Positions 45,340-53,745 of a stretch of 64,000 nucleotides of DNA are shown here, piece after piece. The notes under the pieces are model-generated. The model saw nothing but the letters and a program-made list of their open reading frames with translations, did no database searches and was not told where the DNA came from. The stretch lies in NCBI RefSeq assembly GCF_014926585.1, contig NZ_CP045422.1, positions 1,590,501-1,654,500 of the forward strand, written 5' to 3'. Both the position numbers and the translations under genes were made by a program. The stretch is from Devosia beringensis. GTDB lineage: Bacteria; Pseudomonadota; Alphaproteobacteria; Rhizobiales; Devosiaceae. How positions within the stretch are numbered: position 1 is the first letter of the stretch; every line of letters starts with the position of its first letter.

Positions 45340-45422
45340 GGCAGGCTCCATTGGTTTGTTGCCCGAAATCCGGGCTCTCAACTCAACGGCTGGCGGCAGT
45401 GAACGTTCCGGCGCGGCGGAGC

Positions 45423-45453
45423 CCAGGCCACCCCGCCTGATGGGGTGGCCTGG
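45423..45453 (-). terminator. Hairpin after the ABC-2 permease gene
   Basis: Very stable perfect 12-bp stem CCAGGCCACCCC/GGGGTGGCCTGG right after the permease stop. No T-run follows on the minus strand, so termination is inferred from position only. Confidence 0.6.
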
Positions 45454-45467
45454 GGTGAGGCAGGCGG

Positions 45468-46385
45468 CTAGTTGTCGTTGACACGGCGGCGATATTCGCT
45501 GGCGAGGTAGATCACGGCCAGGGCAAAAACCACGCCGATGCCGACCTGGGTCCAGTCCAGGCCGCCCAATAGATCGCCGGCAAAGGCAAAGCCGTCAAAG
45601 CGGGCGGCGCTCATATTGGGCTCGAAGCGATCGCCCAGGCTGGCGATCCAGTTATCGGCATAGTTGGTGGCCGGCGCGGCGGAGCGGTACTCCATGAAGG
45701 CCCAGGTGCGGGTGGCAAAGGGGTGCAGTCCGCCCAAAGTCACCCATTCGAGCGCCGAGATGATGGTGGGCAGCAGCAGGGCGATGGGAATGGCCCAGCG
45801 CCCGACCACTGTGGCAATGGCGCCGACCAAAGCGATGAAGGGCAGATACCAGATCAGGCCCGCCAGCAGCACGGTGAACAAGGCCAAAGCGACCTGGCCA
45901 TAGATGACGACGATATCGCCCAAAGCGGCAAAGCCGGCCGTGCCATTGATCAGCATGGTGACGAAGGCGACTGTAAACAGCAGCACGCCGCTGAGCAGGG
46001 CCACGGCGAAAACCGTGAATGGCAGCAGGGTGATGGCGGCCACCAGCTTGCTGAGCAGAACCTTGAAATCGCTGACCGGCATGGACTTCCAGAACAGCAT
46101 GGCATTGTTGCGCTTGTCGGCGGCAAAGCCGTCGGCGCAGTAGAAAAACAGCGTCGCGGCCAGATAGAGCGACCAGCCGAAACCCAGACCGAGAAAGCCC
46201 AGTTCATAGACGATCAGCGGCACCACGGTGAGCATGGCGCCCGACAGGTGCACATCGACCCGGCCGACGGTGAAGGCCAGAATGACCAGGCCGAAGATGA
46301 TGGCCAGCAGCAGCAAGGGTCCGGTCAGGAAGGCGCCCCTGTGCTCGATGAACTCGCGATGGACGAGTGCGGTGAAAGCCTTCAT
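45468..46385 (-). CDS. ABC-2 type transporter permease
   Basis: 305-residue membrane protein with six or more helices (LLLLAIIFGLVILAFTVG, MLTVVPLIVYELGFLGLGFGWSLYLAATLFFY, LVAAITLLPFTVFAVALLSGVLLF, FALAVIYLASEYRRRV at the end). The motif ADKRNNAMLFWKSMPVSD is typical of bacitracin/YtrB-type export permeases. It is coupled to the ATPase gene by ATGA and belongs to a GntR-ATPase-permease operon, probably an exporter or envelope stress system. Substrate unknown. Confidence 0.83.
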   Translation of the reverse strand: MKAFTALVHREFIEHRGAFLTGPLLLLAIIFGLVILAFTVGRVDVHLSGAMLTVVPLIVYELGFLGLGFGWSLYLAATLFFYCADGFAADKRNNAMLFWKSMPVSDFKVLLSKLVAAITLLPFTVFAVALLSGVLLFTVAFVTMLINGTAGFAALGDIVVIYGQVALALFTVLLAGLIWYLPFIALVGAIATVVGRWAIPIALLLPTIISALEWVTLGGLHPFATRTWAFMEYRSAAPATNYADNWIASLGDRFEPNMSAARFDGFAFAGDLLGGLDWTQVGIGVVFALAVIYLASEYRRRVNDN

Positions 46386-47296
46386 CGCGCGGTCTCCGGA
46401 TTGGCGGTGGGCCGCTGCATCAGCGCCACGAAAAGATCGGAAAGGGTCGGGGTCGAGAGCTGGCCGAATGGCTCGAGCAGGTTGCGATCGACGCCATCAA
46501 AGATCAGCACGGTCTGGCCGAAGCGGGTTTCCTCAAAGACCGGGCCCAAGGCGCGAGCCGGCGCCAGGCGGGCAGGATCGGTTACCACCAGCTGGGTGAA
46601 CTTGTCGTTGACGGTTTCCATCTGCATGTGCAGCACCAGATTGCCATCGCGGATGAACATGATGTCGGAGAGCATGAACTCGATCTCGTCCACCTGATGG
46701 GTGGTGATGAGCAGAGTGCGCTCCTCGGTCATGTAGTCTTCGAGCAGGCGGCGGTAGAAGCGCTTGCGATAGGTGATATCCAAACCAAGCGTGGGCTCGT
46801 CGAGGACCAGCAGCTTGGCGTCGATGGCCATGACCACCGCCAGATGCAGCTGGGCCATCATACCCTTGGAAAGGTGCTTGACCTTCATTTCGGGACGGAT
46901 ATCGGTGCCTTCGAGGAAGCTGCGCGCCTTGTCCTGGCTGAAATTGGGATGGATATTGGTGAGCAAAGCAAACAGTTCGCGCACCCGCAGGAAGCGCGGC
47001 AGGCTGGCAACGTCGGAAATGAAGGCGACGTTTTCCATCAGTTTGGCACGCTGGGCAAAGGGGTCCTCGCCCAGGACGCGGATGGTGCCCTCGCAATTGG
47101 TGAGACCCAGCATGGCGTTGAGCGCAGTGGTCTTGCCGGCGCCATTGTGGCCGATCAGGCCATAGATGCGGCCGGCGGGGATGTCGAAATCGAGCCCGTG
47201 CAGCACTTCCTTGCGGCCAAAGCTCTTGCGCAGACCGCGCGCCGAGACGATGGGGGTGCCGCCCTGCGGCAGGGTGTCGAGGGAAAGCTCATTCAT
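46382..47296 (-). CDS. ABC transporter ATP-binding protein
   Basis: 304-residue ABC ATPase. Walker A GHNGAGKTTALNAMLG (near residue 50), signature region HLSKGMMAQLHLAVVMA and Walker B KLLVLDEPTLGLD; the signature (LSKGM) is the variant found in YtrB/BcrA-type exporters. The ATG at 47296 overlaps the GntR gene by eight bases. Paired with the ABC-2 permease downstream. Confidence 0.9.
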   Translation of the reverse strand: MNELSLDTLPQGGTPIVSARGLRKSFGRKEVLHGLDFDIPAGRIYGLIGHNGAGKTTALNAMLGLTNCEGTIRVLGEDPFAQRAKLMENVAFISDVASLPRFLRVRELFALLTNIHPNFSQDKARSFLEGTDIRPEMKVKHLSKGMMAQLHLAVVMAIDAKLLVLDEPTLGLDITYRKRFYRRLLEDYMTEERTLLITTHQVDEIEFMLSDIMFIRDGNLVLHMQMETVNDKFTQLVVTDPARLAPARALGPVFEETRFGQTVLIFDGVDRNLLEPFGQLSTPTLSDLFVALMQRPTANPETAR

Positions 47297-47663
47297 GGGT
47301 CTGCCCCTGGTCGGTGTTGGCTGGTGTGAGTAGGCTTTTGAGATCGAGGTCGAGCGCCCTGATCTGGGCGGCGATGCGCGGCCAGTCCTGCTTGAGGAAC
47401 TTGTCCCGCTCATGAGCCAGCAGTTGCGCGCGTGCGCCCGATTTGACGAACATCCCCAGTCCCCTGCGTTTTTCCACCACACCGATATCGACCAGGGCAT
47501 CGAAGGCCTTGGTGACCGTCAGCGGATTGACCGAGAGCTCGCCGGCAATCTGGCGGACCGAGGGCAGTGCCTCACCCTCCGCCACATTGCCAGCCAGGAT
47601 CATCTCGGCCAGCCGCTGGCGGATCTGGACGAAGATCGGCTGGCTGGTGTGAAAGTCATCCAT
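47289..47663 (-). CDS. GntR family regulator, YtrA subfamily
   Basis: 124-residue regulator: GntR winged helix (PIFVQIRQRLAEMILAGNVAEGEALPSVRQIAGELSVNPLTVTKAFDALVDIGVVEKRRGLGMFV) and a short C-terminal helical dimerisation part, the YtrA layout. YtrA-type genes regulate the ABC operon that follows them. A GTGT-GCT-ACAC element at 47680-47690, just before the start, is a candidate site. Confidence 0.9.
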   Translation of the reverse strand: MDDFHTSQPIFVQIRQRLAEMILAGNVAEGEALPSVRQIAGELSVNPLTVTKAFDALVDIGVVEKRRGLGMFVKSGARAQLLAHERDKFLKQDWPRIAAQIRALDLDLKSLLTPANTDQGQTHE

Positions 47664-47679
47664 GTGTCTTGCCTAACTA

Positions 47680-47690
47680 GTGTGCTACAC
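47680..47690 (-). promoter_or_regulatory. Candidate YtrA-type operator
   Basis: GTGT-GCT-ACAC in an AT-richer stretch 17 bases upstream of the GntR start, resembling the paired GTGT/ACAC half-sites of YtrA regulators. Arms are only four bases, so support is modest. Confidence 0.4.
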
Positions 47691-47785
47691 ACCTAACACA
47701 CCAATGCAGCCTGTCAACGGGATTTTTCAGCTTGCCGCGCGGCCGCGCCGATACTATCCAATACAATACCAATTGGAGACCACTC

Positions 47786-48547
47786 ATGAGCAGCCACCCG
47801 TTCAGAATAGAAATCTGCGTCGAAGGCACCGATGGCCTGATCGCGGCGCAGAATGCCGGGGCGGACCGGGTGGAACTCTGCGCCAGCCTGATCGAAGGCG
47901 GGCTGACGCCCAGCCTGGGCGTGATCCGCGAGGCGCTGCGGGTGGCGACCATTCCCTTCCACGTGATCATCCGGCCGCGCGGCGGCGACTTTTTATACTC
48001 GGATGTCGAGTTCAATTCGATGCTGGAAGACATCAAGGCGCTGCGCGACATGGGCAGTGTTGCCGGCGTGGTGATCGGGTGCCTGACCGCCGATGGCCGG
48101 ATCGACGAGGCGCGGACCACGGCGCTGGTCGAGGCTGCCCGGCCGATGAACGTCACCTGCCATCGCGCCTTTGACATGACGGCCGATTATCGCGAGGCGA
48201 TCGAGGCGCTGGTGCGCTGCGGCGTTGACCGGGTGCTGACCAGCGGCCAGCGCGACACGGCCATCGAGGGCAGCGCCATTCTCAAGGACAGCGTAGCGCT
48301 TGCCGCTGGCCGCATCGTCATCATGGGCTGCGGCGAGCTCAATGCCGGCAATATTGCCCAGGTGCGCCGCGAGACCGGCGTCGACGAGATGCATTTTGCC
48401 GCGCTCAAGACGCTCAAAAGCGCCATGACGTTCCGCAACCCGCATGTGGGCATGGGCGGCACGGCCATCGAGCGCGAATATGAGGTCACGGTGACCGACG
48501 AGGCGGCCGTCCGGGCCACCATTGACGCGGCCCGCGCGGCGGCCTGA
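47786..48547 (+). CDS. CutC family protein
   Basis: 253-residue TIM-barrel protein of the CutC family (IEICVEGTDGLIAAQNAGADRVELCASLIEGGLTPSLG, then FHVIIRPRGGDFLYS, GVVIGCLTADGRID, TCHRAFDMTADYREA). Named for copper homeostasis in E. coli, but the role is disputed and many homologues may act on small organic substrates. The start ATG at 47786 has TTGGAGAC before it. Upstream, CCAATACAATACC (47758-47770) forms repeated CAATA units typical of regulator sites. Monocistronic, closed by a terminator. Confidence 0.88.
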   Translation: MSSHPFRIEICVEGTDGLIAAQNAGADRVELCASLIEGGLTPSLGVIREALRVATIPFHVIIRPRGGDFLYSDVEFNSMLEDIKALRDMGSVAGVVIGCLTADGRIDEARTTALVEAARPMNVTCHRAFDMTADYREAIEALVRCGVDRVLTSGQRDTAIEGSAILKDSVALAAGRIVIMGCGELNAGNIAQVRRETGVDEMHFAALKTLKSAMTFRNPHVGMGGTAIEREYEVTVTDEAAVRATIDAARAAA

Positions 48548-48552
48548 CACCA

Positions 48553-48585
48553 AGGGCCGGCCCTGCGGCAGGGCGGCCCTTTTTT
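48553..48585 (+). terminator. Rho-independent terminator after cutC
   Basis: Hairpin AGGGCCG.CCCTGC / GGGC.GGCCCT followed by TTTTTTC, directly after the cutC stop codon. Confidence 0.85.
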
Positions 48586-48615
48586 CTTTGCTCCGGTGGC
48601 GCTAGAAGCGGTGCC

Positions 48616-49401
48616 ATGACCCGCAATTATCTCTTCGCCCAGGACGCAGCCGACGCCGCCACGACGCGGCTGATCGCGACCGCGGCGCAGGTGACCGGCT
48701 TCATGAAGGGCGAGCCCGGCCCGGCGCGGGAAGGCTGGTATGTGGCCGGTGGCGACAATGCCTATTTCATGGCGGCGCTGCACCAGGCGCTGGCGGCGAC
48801 CTATCGGGACGCCGGCCCCCCACTCTGGGCGGTGCGGCTTTGGACCAATCTGATCTGGCAGCCGGCCTATCTGGCTGTCATCGCCACCCATATCCATGGC
48901 GCCCTGCCCGACCTCGCCCAGCTCAGCCAGCAGCGGCGCGGCGTTTACGTCGATGGCTACCGACTGGTGCCGGGCATGCAGAGCGGGGGTAGCGAGACAG
49001 AGCGCATTGCCCGGGCCACTGCCATGCTCAACACGTTCACTGCGCAGCTGCTCGAAGAGGTCAATGGCCTGGTCAAGCTGCGCCCCCTGAACGCGCGGCG
49101 CCTGCTGGCCGACCGCATGCTCAGCCTGATGGTCTGGCTCAGCCAGAAGCGGCGCGACCTGCCGCCGGCGGTGATCGAGGACTATTGCAACCAGTGGCTG
49201 GCCGGCATGGGGCTGAGTGGCCAGGGTGCGTTGCAGACCATTGTTGCGCCGGACGGGCGGGCCGTGCTGATCGTCAAGCGCAAGGGCTGTTGCCTGGATT
49301 ACCTGCTCGATCCGGACCGGCTCTGCGCCAGTTGCCCCAAGCAGGCCGAAAATGTGCGCGTGGCGCGGCAAAGCGCCAATGCGCTGGCGGAACTGGATTA
49401 G
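48616..49401 (+). CDS. FhuF-like siderophore ferric iron reductase
   Basis: 261-residue protein that ends with the FhuF iron-sulfur signature C-C-x10-C-x2-C (CCLDYLLDPDRLCASC). Such proteins carry a [2Fe-2S] cluster and reduce ferric iron released from siderophores in the cytoplasm. The N-terminal part (FMKGEPGPAREGWYVAGGDNAYFMAALHQAL) matches the AHA_1954-type branch of the family. It stands alone here without siderophore transport genes, and is convergent with the SH3 gene by a 4-base overlap. Confidence 0.82.
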   Translation: MTRNYLFAQDAADAATTRLIATAAQVTGFMKGEPGPAREGWYVAGGDNAYFMAALHQALAATYRDAGPPLWAVRLWTNLIWQPAYLAVIATHIHGALPDLAQLSQQRRGVYVDGYRLVPGMQSGGSETERIARATAMLNTFTAQLLEEVNGLVKLRPLNARRLLADRMLSLMVWLSQKRRDLPPAVIEDYCNQWLAGMGLSGQGALQTIVAPDGRAVLIVKRKGCCLDYLLDPDRLCASCPKQAENVRVARQSANALAELD

Positions 49402-49982
49402 TCGAAGACCTCGTCGGGATAGACACCCCAGAGCTCTTCCTGGCGGACATAGCCGGCATAGCTGGCGGCGCGGCCATTGCCGGCAGGGCTGGTGGCGCTG
49501 ACATCGCACCAGGCCCCGTCACACTCGCGGATGATGACCTTGAAACCGGCGCCCAGCCGGGCGCGCAGGCTGGCGGTATCGGACGGGGTGGCGCGGATGG
49601 CGACCTCGCCATTGGCCAGCAGCGGGGTGGCATAGCCGGCGCGGGTGCCCTGCAGCAGGTTCTGGTGCACCCAGCCTTCGGTGCCATCCATGTCGCGAAT
49701 CTTGCGCCAGGTGTCGAATTCCTGGACGATCTCGACCGGAATGACCGATTGCAGGTAGGTCCAGGCGACCTCGTATTTGGTGCCGGGGCCGACGCGCACA
49801 TTGATGGGATCCGACCGGGTCGAGGCAAAGCGCGGCAGCGGCAGGCCACTGGGATTGCCTGCCTGGGCCAGCACCGGCGGCACACAGAGCAGCAGCGCCA
49901 GCAGCAGCCCGACAAGGACGCGCAGCAGAGTAATGGGGCTGGTGTGACGGCCAAAGCCGCCATGAAGGGGCTGGTCAAACAT
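49398..49982 (-). CDS. Secreted protein with SH3-like repeats
   Basis: 194-residue protein with an N-terminal membrane segment or signal peptide (LRVLVGLLLALLLCVPPVLAQAG, cleavage near residue 40) and bacterial SH3b-like repeats (DPINVRVGPGTKYEVAWTYLQSVIPVEIVQEFDTWRKIRDMDGTEGWVHQNLL; then VAIRATPSDTASLRARLGAGFKVII). It ends with SYAGYVRQEELWGVYPDEVF, typical of alphaproteobacterial DUF1058/SH3_4 proteins. Probably acts at the cell wall; ligand unknown. Start at ATG 49982. Confidence 0.83.
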   Translation of the reverse strand: MFDQPLHGGFGRHTSPITLLRVLVGLLLALLLCVPPVLAQAGNPSGLPLPRFASTRSDPINVRVGPGTKYEVAWTYLQSVIPVEIVQEFDTWRKIRDMDGTEGWVHQNLLQGTRAGYATPLLANGEVAIRATPSDTASLRARLGAGFKVIIRECDGAWCDVSATSPAGNGRAASYAGYVRQEELWGVYPDEVFD

Positions 49983-50086
49983 GGCTTTGCAGATGAATTC
50001 GAATTGCCTTATCACTAGCCGATGATCCTTAATGGGCACTGAAGGGCGTGGTTTTCCACAGCCCGCGGCCCGCACCCCGGAACCTC

Positions 50087-51100
50087 ATGGCCAGCCACAA
50101 ACCCAAAATCCTCGTGACCCGGCGCCTGCCCGAGACCATCGAGGCGCGGATGGCGACACTGTTCGAGACCGACGTCAACGAGGCCGACGTCACCCTGACG
50201 CAGGACGATATCATTACCGGGCTCGAGGGCAAGGAAGTGCTAGTCTGCTCGATCACTGACACTGTCGATGCCGGGCTGATCGCGCGCCTGCCCAAGAGCG
50301 TGCGGCTGATCGCCCAGTTCGGCAATGGCGTGGACAATATCGACGTCGAGGCCGCCTGGGCCGCCGGGCTGACGGTGACCAATACGCCATCGGTACTGAC
50401 CGAGGACACGGCCGACATGGCCATGGTGCTGATGCTGGCACTGCCGCGGCGGCTGGTGGAAGGCACGCAGATGCTGGTGCGCGACGGGGTCTGGGCCGGC
50501 TGGTCGCCGACCTCGATGCTGGGACACCGGCTGCGCGGCAAGGCGCTGGGCATTGTCGGCATGGGCCGCATTGGCACGGCGGTGGCGCAGCGCGCCCGGG
50601 CCTTTGGCCTGCATATCCATTATTATTCGCGCAACCGCCGCCCGCCGGCGATCGAAACGCCGCTCGAGGCCACCTACTGGCCCGACCTCGATGCCATGCT
50701 GGCGGCGGTCGACATCGTCTCGCTGCATACGCCGCATACGCGCGAGACCTTCCACCTGCTGTCGGCCGAACGGCTGGCGGCGATGAAGCCGGACAGTTTC
50801 GTGGTCAATGTCAGCCGGCCCGAACTGCTCGACGAGGCCGCGCTGGTGGCGCAGATCGAGGCCGGTCATCTAAGCGGCGCGGCGCTCGACGTGTTCGAGA
50901 ACAAGCATGGCATCAATCCGCGGCTGCTGGCGCTGGCCGAGGCCAACAAGGTGGTGCTGACCGCCCATATGGCGTCGGCAACGCTCGAAGCGCGGGTGGA
51001 GATGGGCGAGACGGTGATCGTCAATATCCGCGCCTTTATGGACGGGCACCAGCCGCCGCACCGGGTGCTGCCCGAGGGCGGGCGCGGCTCGTTGAGCTGA
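50087..51100 (+). CDS. D-isomer-specific 2-hydroxyacid dehydrogenase
   Basis: 337-residue NAD(P)-dependent dehydrogenase of the glyoxylate/hydroxypyruvate reductase type. Cofactor motif GIVGMGRIGTAVA, catalytic Arg in VVNVSRPELLDEAAL, Glu in DVFENKHGINPRLL and His in LTAHMASAT are all present. The family usually has SRG and FE-x-EP; here SRP and FENKHG are variants. The 50087 ATG is preceded only by a weak ribosome site; an ATG at 50048 would add 13 residues. Confidence 0.9.
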   Translation: MASHKPKILVTRRLPETIEARMATLFETDVNEADVTLTQDDIITGLEGKEVLVCSITDTVDAGLIARLPKSVRLIAQFGNGVDNIDVEAAWAAGLTVTNTPSVLTEDTADMAMVLMLALPRRLVEGTQMLVRDGVWAGWSPTSMLGHRLRGKALGIVGMGRIGTAVAQRARAFGLHIHYYSRNRRPPAIETPLEATYWPDLDAMLAAVDIVSLHTPHTRETFHLLSAERLAAMKPDSFVVNVSRPELLDEAALVAQIEAGHLSGAALDVFENKHGINPRLLALAEANKVVLTAHMASATLEARVEMGETVIVNIRAFMDGHQPPHRVLPEGGRGSLS

Positions 51101-51187
51101 CCGCCGGACGCGACACGCCCGCCGCGCATTGGGGGGCAGATGCGCTGGCGGATTGACGCGGGCCCGCCGAGGGCATAATTCCCGCCC

Positions 51188-51595
51188 ATGAGCAAAGATA
51201 ACAAGCAAACCGGCCCGACCCAGCGCTCGCTGCGCATGGGTGAACTGGTCCGCCATGCGATGGCGGACATATTCGCCCGCGGCGACATCGATGACGATGC
51301 CCTGCGCGGCACGGTGATCACCGTGCCCGAAGTGCGCATGAGCACAGATCTCAAGCTGGCCAATGTCTATATCATGCCGCTGGGCGGCCAGCATGCCGAC
51401 GAGATCGTCGCGGCGCTGAACCGACACCGCAAATATGTCCGCGGCCGGGTGTCGCCGGCGCTCAACGTCAAATTCGCGCCCGAAGTGCGGTTCTTCGTCG
51501 ACGAAACCTTCGAGGAAGCCGGCCGTATCGATGCGCTGCTGCGCTCGGAAAAGGTCAAGCGTGACCTGGCCGACGATGACGGCGAGACCGATTGA
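51188..51595 (+). CDS. rbfA: Ribosome-binding factor A
   Basis: 135-residue 30S maturation factor with a type II KH domain (RSLRMGELVRHAMADIFARGDI, then ITVPEVRMSTDLKLANVYIMPLGG and VSPALNVKFAPEVRFFVDETFEEAGRID). It helps 16S rRNA 5' end processing and cold adaptation. Its stop overlaps the truB start as TTGA, the usual rbfA-truB coupling. Confidence 0.95.
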   Translation: MSKDNKQTGPTQRSLRMGELVRHAMADIFARGDIDDDALRGTVITVPEVRMSTDLKLANVYIMPLGGQHADEIVAALNRHRKYVRGRVSPALNVKFAPEVRFFVDETFEEAGRIDALLRSEKVKRDLADDDGETD

Positions 51596-52494
51596 GCGCC
51601 CCCAAACGCGTCAAACGCGCGATTTCCGGTTGGGTTGTCCTCAACAAGCCCTATGACATGACCTCGACCCAGGCGGTGGGCAAGGTGCGCTGGCTGTTCA
51701 GCGCGGCCAAGGCCGGCCATGCCGGCACGCTCGATCCGCTGGCCACCGGCATCCTGCCGATCGCGCTGGGCGAGGCGACCAAGGCTGTGCCGCAGGTGCA
51801 GGACGGCACCAAGGTCTATCGCTTTGCCATTGCCTGGGGCAGCGCCACCACCACCGACGATACCGAAGGCGCGGTGATCGCTACCTCCGACGTGCGACCC
51901 GACAGGGCAGCGCTCGAAGCGGTGCTGCCGGCCTTTACCGGCACGATCCTGCAGCGGCCGCCGATCTTTTCGGCGCTCAAGATCGATGGCGAGCGGGCCT
52001 ATGACCTGGCGCGGGCCGGTGAAGTCGTCGAGCTGGCGCCGCGCGAAATCGATGTCGACGCCATCACGCTGCTCGAGCATGGCAGCGAAAGCTCGGTGCT
52101 GGAGGTAACCTGCGGCAAGGGCACCTATGTGCGATCGCTGGCGCGCGATATCGGCGAGGCGCTGGGTACGCGGGGCCATGTCAGCCTGCTGCACCGCTCC
52201 GCCGTCGGGCCGTTCAACGATGCCGATGCACTGACCATCGACCAGCTGGAAGCGCTTACCCTTGAGGAACGCGACCGGCTGCTCAAGCCGGTCTGGTCCG
52301 GCTTTGTCGACCTGCCCGAAGTGCGGCTCGATGCGCTGCAGGCCACCGCGGTGCGGCATGGCAATAGCGTGCTGCTGACGGGGGCCGGTGCGCCGGTGAC
52401 GCTGGACGAGTGCTGGGCCAGCTTCAAGGGCGAGGTGCTGGCAACCGGCTGGGTCGAATTCGGCCAGTTCCAGCCGCGACGCGTATTCAACTGA
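51592..52494 (+). CDS. truB: tRNA pseudouridine(55) synthase
   Basis: 300-residue enzyme forming pseudouridine-55 in the T loop of tRNAs. The catalytic Asp is in GHAGTLDPLATGILPIALGEATK (near residue 48). The start codon is TTG at 51592, overlapping the rbfA stop (TTGA). It is accepted because the family N-terminus (RAISGWVVLNKPYDMTSTQA) begins shortly after and the first in-frame ATG would cut it off. Closed by a hairpin terminator. Confidence 0.95.
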   Translation: MSAPKRVKRAISGWVVLNKPYDMTSTQAVGKVRWLFSAAKAGHAGTLDPLATGILPIALGEATKAVPQVQDGTKVYRFAIAWGSATTTDDTEGAVIATSDVRPDRAALEAVLPAFTGTILQRPPIFSALKIDGERAYDLARAGEVVELAPREIDVDAITLLEHGSESSVLEVTCGKGTYVRSLARDIGEALGTRGHVSLLHRSAVGPFNDADALTIDQLEALTLEERDRLLKPVWSGFVDLPEVRLDALQATAVRHGNSVLLTGAGAPVTLDECWASFKGEVLATGWVEFGQFQPRRVFN

Positions 52495-52503
52495 AAATGA
52501 AAA

Positions 52504-52525
52504 AGGCGGGGATTGCTCCCCGCCT
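52504..52525 (+). terminator. Terminator after truB
   Basis: Perfect 9-bp stem AGGCGGGGA/TCCCCGCCT with loop TTGC, preceded by AAAA; only a weak T-rich tail (CGGTCTTG) follows. The A-run makes it usable for the minus-strand unit that converges here as well. Confidence 0.75.
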
Positions 52526-52540
52526 CGGTCTTGTCGTCTC

Positions 52541-52618
52541 TTAGTTGATAAAGAAGACGATGATGATGATCAGCCAGATCGGCACGCCGAGCAGCCAGAG
52601 TCCAATGCCTCGAAACAT
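52541..52618 (-). CDS. 25-residue single-helix membrane protein
   Basis: Tiny reading frame MFRGIGLWLLGVPIWLIIIIVFFIN with ribosome site AAGGAAA six bases before the ATG. Almost the whole product is one membrane helix. It is the last gene of a unit with the membrane protein at 52633-53526 and the 24-residue protein at 53570-53644. Small proteins of this kind are easily missed. Support is the ribosome site, the hydrophobic composition and the gene order; it cannot be proved from sequence alone. Confidence 0.65.
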   Translation of the reverse strand: MFRGIGLWLLGVPIWLIIIIVFFIN

Positions 52619-52632
52619 CTGATTTCCTTTCC

Positions 52633-53526
52633 TTAGAACCGGCGGAACACGTCAGCAAAGACGCTGTTGTTGTCGCGATGATTGCCACCCTTCTGGGCAG
52701 CCCAAAAGGCACCAATGGCCGAGATCAGCAGCGATGCTGCGAGCAGGAAAGCGGCGATGATGGCGGTGTTGCGGGCAATGCGGGCAGCCTCGATGGCTTC
52801 CTGGCGGGCAGCTTCAACGCTGGTGATGGCCTGGTCGACGCGGGTTTCGGCTTCAGCCTGGGCAAGACCGGTATTGGCAGCCACGACGCTGGCCAGATAG
52901 GTCCGGTCGGCATCGGCAACGGTGCCATCGCCTAGCGCAGCCTGGGCAAAGATACGACCGGCTTCAGCGCGGGCCTGCCCTGCTTCAACCGGCTGGGTGG
53001 AGCGGAACATGGTGTCGATGAAGTAGGCGTTCGGATCCATGGCTTCAGCCGAACCTTCGGCCACATTGGAGGCGGCCGTTGTCGCAGTCGCGGCAACATT
53101 GCCGGCGGTGGACACAGCAGCGCCAATACCGCCAATAGCAATGACGGAGCCCAGAATGGCGGCGCCAGCCCAGACGAGCAGGCCATGCGCACCGTCGCGC
53201 AGGTCACTTTCGTCTTCATTGGCGTCGAAGTGGCGACGGCGCAGGCGGCCGGTCAGGTAGCCGCCAGCCATGAAGCTGGAAATCTGCACCCAGAGGAACC
53301 AGCTGGCTGCCACAATGCCGATGACCAGCGGGTTGGCATCGGTGCCATAGCCGAAGTCGAGGAAATTGAGGCCAACGGCGGAGCCAAAGCTGATCAGCAC
53401 GAGGCTGATGGCGGTGGCCAGCGCAATGCCGGCAAAGATGGCAGGCCAGTCAACATAGCTGGACTGGTCGCGATCGGTGGATTCAGATTCGATAATGGCG
53501 ACGCCCGCGGGCGCATCAATGCTCAT
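52633..53526 (-). CDS. Membrane protein of unknown function
   Basis: 297-residue protein with four clear membrane helices: two at residues 25-95 (IFAGIALATAISLVLISFGSAVGL and IGIVAASWFLWVQISSFMAGG), one near 120-140 (LLVWAGAAILGSVIAIGGIG) and one near the C-terminus (AIIAAFLLAASLLISAIGAFWA). Between the last two is an Ala/Glu-rich helical region of about 120 residues, probably a periplasmic coiled segment. Start at ATG 53526 after AGGAGC. It lies between two tiny membrane protein genes and downstream of an EcfG-type promoter, so general stress expression is likely. Confidence 0.75.
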   Translation of the reverse strand: MSIDAPAGVAIIESESTDRDQSSYVDWPAIFAGIALATAISLVLISFGSAVGLNFLDFGYGTDANPLVIGIVAASWFLWVQISSFMAGGYLTGRLRRRHFDANEDESDLRDGAHGLLVWAGAAILGSVIAIGGIGAAVSTAGNVAATATTAASNVAEGSAEAMDPNAYFIDTMFRSTQPVEAGQARAEAGRIFAQAALGDGTVADADRTYLASVVAANTGLAQAEAETRVDQAITSVEAARQEAIEAARIARNTAIIAAFLLAASLLISAIGAFWAAQKGGNHRDNNSVFADVFRRF

Positions 53527-53569
53527 TGTGGCAGCTCCTGAAAAGGTGGGGTTCGGATGGCCGGAAGGC

Positions 53570-53644
53570 TCAAGCCAGACCAATGAAAGACAGGATTGCC
53601 ATGACGACAACGACCAGACCGACGAGGTAAATAATGGAGTTCAT
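53570..53644 (-). CDS. 24-residue single-helix membrane protein
   Basis: Reading frame MNSIIYLVGLVVVVMAILSFIGLA, one membrane helix, with AAGGC nine bases before the ATG. Very similar tiny proteins are seen near general-stress genes in Hyphomicrobiales. It is the first gene after the EcfG-type promoter at 53682-53706 and precedes the 52633-53526 membrane protein by 43 bases. Confidence 0.7.
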   Translation of the reverse strand: MNSIIYLVGLVVVVMAILSFIGLA

Positions 53645-53681
53645 TTTCAAATGCCTTGTTGAGTGACGCAGGTGCCGTATC

Positions 53682-53706
53682 AACAGGGCGTGAGCAAATT
53701 CGTTCC
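53682..53706 (-). promoter_or_regulatory. EcfG-type general stress promoter
   Basis: On the minus strand GGAAC (53702-53706) is followed after 16 bases by TGTT (53685-53682), matching the alphaproteobacterial EcfG consensus GGAAC, 16-17 bases, cGTT with one change. It lies about 40 bases upstream of the 24-residue protein gene. Confidence 0.65.
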
Positions 53707-53745
53707 CGGAGCGCAGCAAATATGTGCAGAACAAGGCAAGCAAAA

